The position numbers were made by a program, and so were the translations under genes. Under the pieces are notes generated by a model. It made no database searches. It saw only the letters and a list, made by a program, of their open reading frames with translations, and had not been told where the DNA came from. Below, piece by piece: positions 38,913 through 47,395 of a DNA stretch of 64,000 bases; the stretch's first letter is position 1; each line of letters starts with the position of its first letter. The stretch is from Tenacibaculum sp. MAR_2009_124 (GTDB lineage: Bacteria > Bacteroidota > Bacteroidia > Flavobacteriales > Flavobacteriaceae), in NCBI RefSeq assembly GCF_900105455.1, contig NZ_FNSF01000003.1, positions 124,001 through 188,000 of the forward strand. Reading direction: 5' to 3'.

Positions 38913-41036
38913 ATGCAACTCATTACTTATATTTCTTCAAACGTTCAAATTTCTCAAAAATCAATTGAAAACACCATCGAGTTACTGAATGAAGATTGCA
39001 CCGTTCCGTTTATTGCCAGATATAGAAAAGAGAAAACTGGAAATTTAGATGAAGTTGAAATTGGACAAATAGTTCAATTGAAAGAGCAATTTGAAGCTTT
39101 AGAAAAAAGGAAAAAAGCTATTTTAAAGGCAATTGATGAGCAAGGTAGTCTAACAGATGAATTAAAGGCTAAAATTGAAAGAACGGACAATTTAACTGCT
39201 TTAGAAGACATTTATCTTCCTTTTAAAAAGAAAAGAAAAACGAAAGCGGAAACCGCTAGAAAAAATGGGTTAGAACCACTAGCTAAAATTATTATGAGTC
39301 AGCGTACTAATGATTTGGAACATGTGGCTTCAAAATATATCAAAAATGAAGTAGAATCAATGGATAAAGCTTTGGAAGGAGCACGTCATATTATTGCCGA
39401 ATGGATAAACGAACGTACTGATGTTCGTAATATGGTTCGTAGAGAATTAGAACGATATTCAACGATAGCTACTAAAGTTATTAAAACAAAAAAAGACGAA
39501 GAAGAAGCGCAAAAATATAAAGACTATTTCGACTGGTCGGAGAATTTACGTCGAATTCCTTCTCATAGAATGTTGGCGATTTTACGTGCCGAAAAAGAAG
39601 GCTTTATTAGAGTTAAAGTCGAAATTGACAATGCTACTATTCTAGAAAAAATTGACCGCAAGCTCATTAAGGCTAATAATGAAAGTGGTGCAGAAATTCA
39701 ATTAGCGATTGACGACTCCTACAAACGTTTGTTACTTCCTTCATTAACTACCGAAGCAATGAATCTTGCCAAGGCAAAGGCAGACGAATCTGCCATCAAT
39801 GTATTCGCTAAAAATCTTCAACAATTATTACTGGGCTCTCCTTTAGGTGAAAAGCGTATTCTTGCTATTGACCCAGGATTTCGAACGGGGTGTAAAGTAG
39901 TTTGCCTAAACAAGCAAGGTGACTTATTGGAAAACGAAACTATATTCCCACACCCACCTCAAAATAAATCTAGAGAAGCTTCATACACTCTTGAACACTT
40001 AGTTAAAAAACATCAAATAGAAGCCATATCTATTGGAAATGGAACGGCTTCGAGAGAAACAGAACGATTGATAAAAAATATTTCATTTTCTAATCCTATT
40101 GAAATTTTTGTAGTCAATGAAGCCGGCGCCTCTATATATTCAGCTTCAAAAATTGCCCGCGATGAATTTCCTAATAAGGATATTACCGTTCGGGGGGCTG
40201 TTTCTATTGGCCGCCGTTTGGCTGATCCTTTGGCTGAATTAGTTAAAATTGACGCCAAATCTATCGGCGTTGGGCAATATCAGCATGATGTTGATCAATC
40301 TAGCTTAAAACAATCATTAGACACTGTTGTGGAGCATTGCGTAAACAAAGTTGGGGTTAATATAAACACGGCAAGCGCCTCTCTTTTAAGTTATGTTTCG
40401 GGAATTGGACCAAAACTGGCTGAAAACATCGTTAATTACAGGAATGAAAACGGTGCGTTTGACAACAGGACTGCCATAAAGAAGGTTCCTCGACTAGGAG
40501 GTAAAGCCTTCGAACAATCTGCGGGTTTCTTGCGTATAAAAAATGGAAGCAATCCTCTTGATAATTCTGCCGTGCATCCTGAACGTTATAGTTTAGTAAA
40601 ACAAATAGCCAAGGATATTGGTAAAAATATAAACGATTTAATTGGAAACTCAGGTACCCTTAAACAAATTAAATTGCAGGGTTACGTTACTGAATCATAT
40701 GGACTACCCACTCTTCAAGACATTGTAAAAGAACTAGATAAACCAGGACTAGATCCCAGATCTAAGGCCAAGGCCTTTAGTTTTAATGAACATATTAAAT
40801 CCATTGAAGACGTTAAAATTGGTATGATACTACCTGGTATTGTAAATAATATTACCAATTTTGGCTGCTTTGTTGATATTGGAGTTAAGGAAAGTGGTTT
40901 AGTTCATGTATCGAATCTTTCTAACTCCTTCGTAAAGGATATTAATGAACATGTAAGTTTACAACAGCAAGTAGAGGTAAAAGTGTTAGAAGTAGATTTA
41001 GCAAGAAAGCGAATTCAACTTAGCATGAAGTTCTAA
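38913..41036 (+). CDS. tex: Tex-family RNA-binding transcription accessory protein
   Basis: 707 residues. N-terminal helical region with DCTVPFIARYRKEKTGNLDE, a YqgF/RNase H-like domain (ILAIDPGFRTGCKVVCL), helix-hairpin-helix repeats (VSGIGPKLAENIVNYR), and a C-terminal S1 domain (GMILPGIVNNITNFGCFVDIG). Tex binds nucleic acid, and is linked to transcription and RNA quality control. The domain order and length match the family. Confidence 0.94.
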   Translation: MQLITYISSNVQISQKSIENTIELLNEDCTVPFIARYRKEKTGNLDEVEIGQIVQLKEQFEALEKRKKAILKAIDEQGSLTDELKAKIERTDNLTALEDIYLPFKKKRKTKAETARKNGLEPLAKIIMSQRTNDLEHVASKYIKNEVESMDKALEGARHIIAEWINERTDVRNMVRRELERYSTIATKVIKTKKDEEEAQKYKDYFDWSENLRRIPSHRMLAILRAEKEGFIRVKVEIDNATILEKIDRKLIKANNESGAEIQLAIDDSYKRLLLPSLTTEAMNLAKAKADESAINVFAKNLQQLLLGSPLGEKRILAIDPGFRTGCKVVCLNKQGDLLENETIFPHPPQNKSREASYTLEHLVKKHQIEAISIGNGTASRETERLIKNISFSNPIEIFVVNEAGASIYSASKIARDEFPNKDITVRGAVSIGRRLADPLAELVKIDAKSIGVGQYQHDVDQSSLKQSLDTVVEHCVNKVGVNINTASASLLSYVSGIGPKLAENIVNYRNENGAFDNRTAIKKVPRLGGKAFEQSAGFLRIKNGSNPLDNSAVHPERYSLVKQIAKDIGKNINDLIGNSGTLKQIKLQGYVTESYGLPTLQDIVKELDKPGLDPRSKAKAFSFNEHIKSIEDVKIGMILPGIVNNITNFGCFVDIGVKESGLVHVSNLSNSFVKDINEHVSLQQQVEVKVLEVDLARKRIQLSMKF

Positions 41037-41186
41037 CTAATAAGATTCATTTAAAATAAAATATTTTTCAATACCAATTAGTATAATTGGTTAGTTTTCA
41101 TTATATTAACTCCAGTTTTAGAACAACTATATCTTCAGCCCCCACAAGCTAAGAGATAATTTATAACTAAGTCTAACTAACCAAAA

Positions 41187-43250
41187 ATGAACCACAATAA
41201 GAGACAGTTTTTGGAAGCTTCTCTGGCGTATGAAAAAATGGCTCGTAAGGAAACGGAAGTTACTTTACAAGAAACCTCTAGAGCTCTCCAAAACAAGAAT
41301 CAAGAATTAGAAAGTGCCAAAACGAAAATTATAAAGCTTGTCAATGAGAAACAAATAGAACTCGATAATTTGTTTCGATCCATTATCGATCCTTATATTT
41401 TAATGGACTTGTTTGGCAATGTAATTAAAATGAATAAAGCGGCAGAAGATTTTTTTGGGCTCTCCCAAAAAAAGAAATCTTTTAATGTTATGACTACGGT
41501 ATATGAGGAAGATATTGAGTACACTCACGATGCTTTTCAAGAATTTTTAGAAACAGGGAGTTTTAGAAACTTTCAAGCGCGCCTCTACAACAGTCGAAAA
41601 GAACTAAAGTGGGTAGATATTAACTGCAACCTCATCTATAACTCAGATGGAAAACCTCATCTTGCCCAAGGAATTATCAGAGACATTACCGAACAAAAAA
41701 AACAGCAAGAATATTTCAATGAACAAAAAAAACAACTCGATGCAATCATCGAAAACTCCTCCCTGGGTATTGTATTAACCGAGGATGGAAAAATACTTAA
41801 AACCAATAAAGCTTTTCAAAATTTCTTACGCTACACCGAAGAAGAATTATTAGAACTTTCAGTTGCTGATATTTCTATAAAAGAAGATAAAGAAAAATCG
41901 TACGAACTCATGAGAAAATTGGATAACGGGGAAATAAATAGCTTTTCTATTGTAAAAAAGTATAAAGCGAAAAATGACAAAATTTTTCGTGCCAAAACTA
42001 ATGTTTCATTAGTGAAGAATAATAAAAACAAAGATTATCAGGTAGCTGTTATAGAGGACTTTACTAAAGAATACAAAAACCAATCTTTATTAAAAGCGTT
42101 AAATCACTTGATGTCTTCAATAATGGGTAAAACCAATATTAAAGAAATTGCTTGGGAACTGGCCGCAATACCAGCCAATTTGTTACAATTTGAAAACGCT
42201 ACAATATATTTACTAGATTCGAAAACAAAAAACATTGAATGCGTTGCTGCTTATAGAACTAAAAAAAAGTACTCTTTAAATTTTACTATTGCCGATGAAA
42301 TATTAAAATCGGGGAAATCACAAATCATTAACAATGTATTGGCAGATGAGCGATACGAAAATGATCAAAAGACTCACGCTTCAGAGATTTTCATTCCAAT
42401 AATTGATAAAGGAGTAACCATAGGTTTTATAAGCTCAAAAAATACAGCTAAAAGCTTTTTCACTAAAAAACATCTAAAAACGTTAGAAACTATTGCCAAT
42501 TTAGCAGCAACTCAGCTACAAAGTGCTATGAACTTGCGCCTATTGATGGAAACTGATAAAACTAACAAAACACTTGTTAGGAACCTGAAGATAAGTAATA
42601 AAGAGTTAAATGATTTTGCTCAAGTTGTTTCTCATGATTTGAAGTCTCCTCTAAGAAGCATGAATGCACTCATAAACTGGATAAAAGATGAAAATGAGAC
42701 CAGTCCTAATGCCATTATAGAAGAATATATCAACTTGCTTTTTAAACAAGTTGACAAAATGGATCACTTAATTAATGGAATTTTGAAATATGCTAAAATT
42801 GATCAAGTAAAATCAGCAAAACGAAAAACAAGTTTAAAAGTTTTAATTCCTGAATTAATAGATACCATCTACGTTCCTGAACACGTTACCATAACAATAC
42901 CTAGCAGGTTACCATTTATTAAAATGGACAAATTCAGGCTACATCAACTTTTTCAAAACTTAATTGATAATGCCATTAAATACAGCAACAAAGAACGTGG
43001 AATTGTTATTCTCGATGCTATAGAACGTAAAACTTGTTGGGAGTTCAGTATTTCAGATAATGGCCCAGGGATACCAGAACAGTATCATGATAAAATATTT
43101 AAAATTTTCCAAACGCTCGGAGATGAACATTCGTCAACTGGGGTAGGTCTATCCATTGTGAAAAAAATCATTGATTTACTAGGTGGTAAAATATGGCTTC
43201 GATCGAAAGAAGATGAAGGCACCACTATATATTTCACATTGCCAAAATAA
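41187..43250 (+). CDS. PAS-PAS-GAF sensor histidine kinase
   Basis: 687 residues, no membrane segment, so cytosolic. A coiled-coil N-terminus (residues ~15-60), PAS domain (~60-170), second PAS (~180-300), GAF (~310-450), HisKA with the phospho-acceptor in VVSHDLKSPLRSMNALI, and HATPase with NLIDNAIKYS, DNGPGIPEQYHDKIF and TGVGLSIVKKIID. It senses an unknown cytosolic signal and phosphorylates an unlinked response regulator. No partner gene lies beside it; an IS element follows 50 bases after the stop. Confidence 0.9.
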   Translation: MNHNKRQFLEASLAYEKMARKETEVTLQETSRALQNKNQELESAKTKIIKLVNEKQIELDNLFRSIIDPYILMDLFGNVIKMNKAAEDFFGLSQKKKSFNVMTTVYEEDIEYTHDAFQEFLETGSFRNFQARLYNSRKELKWVDINCNLIYNSDGKPHLAQGIIRDITEQKKQQEYFNEQKKQLDAIIENSSLGIVLTEDGKILKTNKAFQNFLRYTEEELLELSVADISIKEDKEKSYELMRKLDNGEINSFSIVKKYKAKNDKIFRAKTNVSLVKNNKNKDYQVAVIEDFTKEYKNQSLLKALNHLMSSIMGKTNIKEIAWELAAIPANLLQFENATIYLLDSKTKNIECVAAYRTKKKYSLNFTIADEILKSGKSQIINNVLADERYENDQKTHASEIFIPIIDKGVTIGFISSKNTAKSFFTKKHLKTLETIANLAATQLQSAMNLRLLMETDKTNKTLVRNLKISNKELNDFAQVVSHDLKSPLRSMNALINWIKDENETSPNAIIEEYINLLFKQVDKMDHLINGILKYAKIDQVKSAKRKTSLKVLIPELIDTIYVPEHVTITIPSRLPFIKMDKFRLHQLFQNLIDNAIKYSNKERGIVILDAIERKTCWEFSISDNGPGIPEQYHDKIFKIFQTLGDEHSSTGVGLSIVKKIIDLLGGKIWLRSKEDEGTTIYFTLPK

Positions 43251-43294
43251 TACTAACTGGTTATTACTATTAGTAAAAACACTGAGTACATTTC

Positions 43295-43300
43295 TAGGGA
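43295..43300. repeat. Left target-site duplication of the IS
   Basis: TAGGGA, identical to 44946-44951. Confidence 0.8.
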
Positions 43301-43320
43301 GGCACTGTCATAAAATAGCT

Positions 43321-43406
43321 AAACCCTTGTTTTTACGAGGGTTTTGTTGTATCTTATATTCATAATAAACCCCGAAAATCACCAAAAAAGGTAAAAAACG
43401 GGGTTT
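43321..43406 (+). other. Two hairpins in the IS left end
   Basis: AAACCCTTG with CGAGGGTTT (43321-43344) followed by TTG, and AAACCCCG with CGGGGTTT (43367-43374 and 43399-43406). They lie between the IS end and the transposase. Such structures can block transcription entering from outside; inferred role. Confidence 0.5.
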
Positions 43407-43520
43407 CCATTTGTGTAATTATGAAAATACGAAGAATTTCTGAAATGCAACACCGCATTTCAATTTTTTCCCCTCAGTGAGAATTATGATGCTCATTACA
43501 CACGTTTTTTAGAGGGAGAT

Positions 43521-44777
43521 TTGGGCAAAATCTATTCTGCTATTGATTGGGATGACTTGGTTACTACTTTAAATATTACTGAACAAAAAAAAGGGCGTAA
43601 CTATCTTTTTAGCCCTAAAGGAAGACTTGGCTTGATGTTTTTAAAGCATTATGCCAATTGTTCGGATAGGAAAATGATTGAACAACTCAACTCAAATTTA
43701 GACTATCAATTTTTCTGCGATATAGAATTAGGTTTTGAACGTTTAACAAACTATAAAATAATAAGTCAAATACGTTGTGAATTAGCAGAGAAACTAGATA
43801 TTAATTTAGTAGAAAAAGTTCTTTTTAATTCTTGGAAAAATCATATTGATAGTACCGACCAAATCGTAATGGATGCTACTTGTTACGAAAGTGAAGTTCG
43901 TTATCCTACCATCCAGAAATTACTTTGGGAATCTGTTCACTGGTTGTACAATCAATTACGTAAAACTTGCTCCATCTTAGGAACTAAGATGATCAGAAGT
44001 AGATATAACAAGTGGAAAAAACGTTACCAAGGATTTAGTAAAATGCGAAGAAAAACCAAGTCTAAACGTACTTCATTAACCCGAGCTTTACTGAAGCTAT
44101 TAAGTAAGTTTATCGATTTTGAAAAGGAATTATCCAAGGCCTACAATATCGAGTTTAAGCCCTTGTATTATAAGCGAATCGACACAATCCAAAGAATTTA
44201 CAAACAACAAAAAGATCATTTTGATACAGGAGAAAAAATCAAAGATAGAATTGTAAGTATTCATAAGGATTATATCCGTCCTATTGTTCGCGGAAAAGAA
44301 GTAAAGCCTGTTGAGTTTGGAGCAAAAGTTAACAAAGTTCAAATTGATGGAATTAGCTTTATAGAACATATTAATTTTAATGCGTTTCACGAAGGAAACC
44401 GTTTTATACAAACAGTTCAAAAAGCGCAAGGGTTAACTCGAAAAAAGGTAAAAGTAGCCGGTGGAGATAAAATTTATGCTACCAATAAAAACAGAACATA
44501 TAGTAGCTCAAAAACCATACAGACAGACTTTATCCCCAAGGGTAGAAAACCTAAAAATCATAAAGAGAAAAAGCAACTTAGGGCTATCATTGCTAAAGAA
44601 AGAGCAACAAGATTAGAAGGCTCTTTTGGTAAGGATAAAGAACATTATCACCTACGGAAAATAAAAGCCAAAACAAAAAAGAATGAAATTCTATGGATAT
44701 TCTTTGGTATACACACAGGAAATGCATTAGAAATTGGTCGAAGAAAAATAGCTCAAACAGACCAACAAATAGCCTAA
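43521..44777 (+). CDS. IS transposase (DDE), N-terminus out of frame
   Basis: 418 residues from a TTG start. DDE candidates: Asp118 in VMDATCYES, Asp316 in VAGGDKIYA, Glu366 in RLEGSFGKD. The C-terminal half is rich in Lys/Arg. The expected N-terminus MKIRRISEMQHRISIFSP is encoded from the ATG at 43421 but in another frame that stops at 43478-43480. The main frame continues open upstream through SENYDAHYTRFLEGDLGKIY. One base difference in the run TTTTTTCCCC (43464-43473) would join them. Either the gene is frameshifted or it uses +1 frameshifting. Confidence 0.8.
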   Translation: MGKIYSAIDWDDLVTTLNITEQKKGRNYLFSPKGRLGLMFLKHYANCSDRKMIEQLNSNLDYQFFCDIELGFERLTNYKIISQIRCELAEKLDINLVEKVLFNSWKNHIDSTDQIVMDATCYESEVRYPTIQKLLWESVHWLYNQLRKTCSILGTKMIRSRYNKWKKRYQGFSKMRRKTKSKRTSLTRALLKLLSKFIDFEKELSKAYNIEFKPLYYKRIDTIQRIYKQQKDHFDTGEKIKDRIVSIHKDYIRPIVRGKEVKPVEFGAKVNKVQIDGISFIEHINFNAFHEGNRFIQTVQKAQGLTRKKVKVAGGDKIYATNKNRTYSSSKTIQTDFIPKGRKPKNHKEKKQLRAIIAKERATRLEGSFGKDKEHYHLRKIKAKTKKNEILWIFFGIHTGNALEIGRRKIAQTDQQIA

Positions 44778-44867
44778 AATAAAATCTTAGTATTTTTTTC
44801 ATGGGAGAGCTACGTCTTGTAGGTACGTTTTTAGGAGATTCAATCAATAAAACCTCTTTTAAACAGA

Positions 44868-44904
44868 AATAGAGGATAGAATTTATATAATTTTATCCTC
44901 TATT
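44868..44904. terminator. Hairpin near the IS right end
   Basis: AATAGAGGATAGAATT pairs with AATTTTATCCTCTATT (one G-T), 16 bp, loop of 5. Followed by TTC and AT-rich sequence. Probable transposase terminator. Confidence 0.65.
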
Positions 44905-44945
44905 TTCAATGTATTTTAAAAAATAGACTGTTTTCTGAAAGTGCC

Positions 44946-44951
44946 TAGGGA
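44946..44951. repeat. Right target-site duplication of the IS
   Basis: TAGGGA, identical to 43295-43300. Confidence 0.8.
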
Positions 44952-44962
44952 AAGTAGGGATT

Positions 44963-44970
44963 TACTTTTG
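44963..44970 (+). promoter_or_regulatory. -7 box of the lipoprotein gene beside the IS
   Basis: TACTTTTG, TAnnTTTG match. The -33 region that should lie about 20 bases upstream falls on the IS end, so the IS has replaced it. Confidence 0.5.
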
Positions 44971-45015
44971 AGTTTTATCTTTTTAAATTTAAATAACCAG
45001 AACTCGTCTTTAACC

Positions 45016-45489
45016 ATGAAAATTCTCCCCAAATTTTTAAAACTTACACTTACTTTACTACTTTTTTTAGCTTGTATTTCAGACGAAGAACTTAATGTCA
45101 TTCGAAGTAAATCAATGTCATTTAGCGAACTTTTTCAAATGGTTTCTTCAATGAGTTTTCAACTTTCAAATGATCAAATCGTTTATATAAACTACGAATA
45201 TGTTGCTAAAAACAGAAATGTTATTTTTTTAAACCTAGAAGCGAAGGAACCTGATTTTTTTCTCTTAGGGAATCCCGCTGATGTAAAAAATAGAATATTA
45301 AACAATAGTTATGAAATAGCTTTTGCCTGTGATAAAAAAACCAAAAATGACGTTCTAAGGAGGTCCAGTATCTATAAAGATCAAGAAAAATTAATTTCAT
45401 CTTTTAAGAAGCAAATTGAAAAAACTAATAAAAATAAACTCAGTATTGTTTATACTCCTCAAAACAGATCTTTTTATCTTAACAAATAA
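45016..45489 (+). CDS. Small lipoprotein of unknown function
   Basis: About 157 residues from the ATG at 45016, with signal peptide and lipobox (TLLLFLACISDEE). No recognised domain; charged, with KNRILNNSYEIAFACDKKTKND and a basic C-terminus. A longer start at 44941 would begin inside the IS and is rejected. Its promoter region was hit by the IS insertion. Confidence 0.7.
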   Translation: MKILPKFLKLTLTLLLFLACISDEELNVIRSKSMSFSELFQMVSSMSFQLSNDQIVYINYEYVAKNRNVIFLNLEAKEPDFFLLGNPADVKNRILNNSYEIAFACDKKTKNDVLRRSSIYKDQEKLISSFKKQIEKTNKNKLSIVYTPQNRSFYLNK

Positions 45490-45548
45490 ATTTAATCTTT
45501 GTTTAGTATTTCCTTTTTCACTAAAAAAAAGAGCAAGAACTAATATAT

Positions 45549-45609
45549 AAACAGTCAATTGTAATTTATAGTAAGCCTTAATTTTACCATAAATTACAAT
45601 TGACTGTTT
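45549..45609. terminator. Long inverted repeat between convergent genes
   Basis: 26-base arms (core AAACAGTCAATTGTAATTTA and complement, one A/C position) around a 9-base loop. No strong T-run, but its place between two stop codons suggests shared termination or mRNA 3'-end protection. Confidence 0.65.
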
Positions 45610-45628
45610 CTCTAAAAACTATTCAACT

Positions 45629-46723
45629 TTAATGTGTAAAAATTTCCTTTAATTGTTTGATTACGTTTCCATTCCCTGATACCGTAATTTCACCAATTTT
45701 ATCAGCAATTTTCTCCACATATTCCATCTCCTTTAATTTGAACAACATTTCGTTGTTTTCCATTAATTTAGCAGTATTCAACAAGCTTCTTGTTGAAGCT
45801 GTTTCTTCTCTTCGGGTAATAATATTAGCCTGAGCTTTTTTCTGAGCTACTAAAACTTGATTCATGATCTCTTTCATTTCACCAGTTAAAATAACATCTC
45901 TAATTCCACAGTTTAACACTTTAACACCTAGAGCAGTTGCTTTATCTTGAACTTCATTAAATACTGAGGTCGCAATATCTTCTTTCTTTTCTAACAACTC
46001 ATCTAAAGTATATCCACCAACATAAGCTCTTAAAATTAATTGCATAGCAATATATAACTGCTTTTCATAGTCTTTATTCACTAACAACGCTTTTTCAACA
46101 TCAACAACCTTATATTGAGTATAGAAGTTTATTCTAATGTTTGCTTTGTCTTTTGTTAACAATTCCTGACCTGAAATCTCCAATTGTAATTGACGCATAT
46201 CAACTTTTACTAACTTAATCGTGGTGTCATTTCTCCAGTATCTGTAAACACCACCCGTTAAGGTTTTTTCGTAAACATCATTGATAAGCAATACAGCTTT
46301 TTCATAAGCTGCTACTTCAAAAACTCTAATATTTTTGTTTACCTCAAAATTGTTAAACAAAGTCTTGTCCATATTCTTTGGCATTTCAATTTCTGAAGTA
46401 TCAAATAACTCTATCTTTCTGTTCACTAAACCTTTCCAGAAAACATACCTACCTGCATACAAAACTCTTTTAAAGTTGTTGTTTTCATAAACAAAAGCCA
46501 ATTGGCCATCTTTTACTTCAACCACTTCTATCAGTGTTGCCAAATATTCATCTTTAAGTAAAATCTCTAAAGCTATTGGAGCGTAAAAATCTCTAGTTAA
46601 ATCATACATTTTTACTTCATGATTAAACCCTAACCAATACACACCTTGTGTAATTACCTTAAGATAATCACCATTTTTGAACACCAATCCAACATATCCT
46701 TGGTTAATTCTTACTCTTTTCAT
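45629..46723 (-). CDS. Slipin (SPFH/band 7) protein of the RNA-repair island
   Basis: 364 residues. The first ~120 residues are an extra beta-rich region beginning RINQGYVGLVFKNGDYLKV. The SPFH domain follows (FEVAAYEKAVLLINDVYEK; INFYTQYKVVDVEKALL; GIRDVILTGEMKEIMNQVLVAQ). The usual N-terminal membrane hairpin is absent, so it may be cytosolic or peripheral. Slipins recur next to RtcB in bacterial RNA-repair loci (established association; mechanism unknown). It follows the permuted tRNA cluster in the leftward direction. Confidence 0.85.
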   Translation of the reverse strand: MKRVRINQGYVGLVFKNGDYLKVITQGVYWLGFNHEVKMYDLTRDFYAPIALEILLKDEYLATLIEVVEVKDGQLAFVYENNNFKRVLYAGRYVFWKGLVNRKIELFDTSEIEMPKNMDKTLFNNFEVNKNIRVFEVAAYEKAVLLINDVYEKTLTGGVYRYWRNDTTIKLVKVDMRQLQLEISGQELLTKDKANIRINFYTQYKVVDVEKALLVNKDYEKQLYIAMQLILRAYVGGYTLDELLEKKEDIATSVFNEVQDKATALGVKVLNCGIRDVILTGEMKEIMNQVLVAQKKAQANIITRREETASTRSLLNTAKLMENNEMLFKLKEMEYVEKIADKIGEITVSGNGNVIKQLKEIFTH

Positions 46724-47088
46724 TTGTTTTAATTTTAGTTATACTTCTCCTTTATCAATTTTTAAATTGAATTTTTAATCTTTTTTATTATAAAAGCATT
46801 GAATGTCCATGCTTATCAGCATACGGAAATACTAAGTCTTTGAAGTAATATCGAAATTGTTTCTCAAATGGATTATCATTCTTTTTCTGAACAATAATTG
46901 ATTTGCAAACATCAAACGTATTTCATTCAAACAGTTTACTATTTCAAGGTATTTTGATAAGTGTTTTTTAATCATTCTAACGAAAACAAAGAATAAACTC
47001 TTGGTATCATCTTGTGATTTAAAAACTCATGTAACACCCATTACTTTTATCATCAGTTTTAAAAGATGATGCGCTTTTCAAAAATAAA
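46724..47088. other. Leader between permuted tRNA-like genes and slipin
   Basis: 365 bases without a credible coding frame. One hairpin, ATCATC with GATGAT (47049-47054, 47065-47070), lies soon after the Met-like unit. The remainder is AT-rich. No clear terminator, so the array and slipin may share a transcript. Confidence 0.5.
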
Positions 47089-47170
47089 CCTACGTTATGA
47101 GCGTAGTGCTCTACCCAACTGAGCCACACAGCCTAGTTTTGGTAGCTGTGACAGGATTCGAACCTGTGCA
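47089..47170 (-). tRNA. Circularly permuted tRNA-Met(CAU)-like gene (P3)
   Basis: Leftward order: T arm ACAGG-TTCGAAT-CCTGT (47151-47167), acceptor 3' strand CACAGCT then ACCA, six bases AAACTA, acceptor 5' strand GGCTGTG (47127-47133), D arm GCTCAGTTGGGTAGAGC, anticodon arm CTACG-CTCATAA-CGTAG. The acceptor strands pair over 7 bp (one G-T) in the permuted order only. Anticodon CAU and body match elongator tRNA-Met. ACCA is encoded before the 5' half. The break lies in the variable loop. No T arm follows the anticodon arm. Confidence 0.65.
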
Positions 47171-47177
47171 AAAAAAT

Positions 47178-47196
47178 ACAGACGTGAAAGGTCTGT
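47178..47196 (-). ncRNA. tRNA-Glu-like anticodon stem-loop
   Basis: ACAGAC-CTTTCAC-GTCTGT in the leftward sense: a 6-bp stem and a 7-base loop identical to the bacterial tRNA-Glu(UUC) loop. It sits alone between P2 and P3. It is followed by ATTTTTTT, so a simple terminator is the alternative reading. Confidence 0.4.
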
Positions 47197-47278
47197 GAGT
47201 TAAAGGATTTTCACTCCTTCGCATTCGACCGCTCTGCCATCCTAATTTCTCAGGAGTGGGATTCGAACCCACGAACTC
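47197..47278 (-). tRNA. Circularly permuted class II tRNA-like gene closed by a GAAA tetraloop (P2)
   Basis: Leftward order: variable-arm strand GAGTT, T arm GTGGG-TTCGAAT-CCCAC, TCCTGA, GAAA, TTAGGA, D arm of Ser/Leu style (GCAGAGCGGTCGAATGC), anticodon arm AAGGA-GTGAAAA-TCCTT, then AACTC. TCCTGA and TTAGGA make a 6-bp acceptor helix capped by GAAA, and GAGTT pairs with AACTC. The molecule has every tRNA helix but its ends lie in the variable arm. The loop would read GAA (Phe) on a Ser-type body. Confidence 0.6.
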
Positions 47279-47281
47279 TAA

Positions 47282-47367
47282 TCTATTGCTCTAACCAACT
47301 GAGCTACTTCCCCTTTTTTCTTATTTACTTTGCGGGGAAGATGGGATTCGAACCCATGACACATAGA
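47282..47367 (-). tRNA. Circularly permuted tRNA-like gene, ends in the anticodon loop (P1)
   Basis: Leftward order: TCTAT (47363-47367), GTGTC, T arm ATGGG-TTCGAAT-CCCAT, acceptor 3' strand CTTCCCC, 20-base linker starting GCA, acceptor 5' strand GGGGAAG (47307-47313), D arm GCTCAGTTGGTTAGAGC, A, ATAGA (47282-47286), TT. Acceptor (7 bp) and anticodon stem (5 bp, TCTAT with ATAGA) pair only in this permuted order. The anticodon cannot be fixed; joining TT to the upstream CAAGT would give CAA. Confidence 0.6.
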
Positions 47368-47395
47368 ACTTGTGACTGTTTTTTGGCTAACAATC

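Larger units (their letters stand above)
43301..44945 (+). mobile_element. Complete insertion sequence, 1,645 bp
   Basis: Imperfect terminal inverted repeats: left GGCACTGTCATAAAATAG (43301-43318), right end complement GGCACTTTCAGAAAACAG, 15 of 18 matching. Both ends are flanked by TAGGGA. It contains one transposase frame and hairpins at both ends. The DDE transposase resembles IS5/IS1182-type DDE_Tnp_1 enzymes; the precise family is not assigned. The element sits between the histidine kinase and a lipoprotein gene. Confidence 0.88.

Noticed and set aside
43301..43318. Similarity of the IS end to IS6/IS26 ends (GGCACTG...).
   Set aside because: The transposase is not IS6-like and the target duplication is 6, not 8, bases.
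44941..45015. A longer start for the lipoprotein.
   Set aside because: It would begin inside the IS end and ahead of the promoter; the ATG at 45016 opens the signal peptide.
47089..47367. Reading the cluster as ordinary tandem tRNA genes.
   Set aside because: In conventional order the acceptor strands of each unit do not pair; pairing appears only between each T-arm module and the following 5' module.
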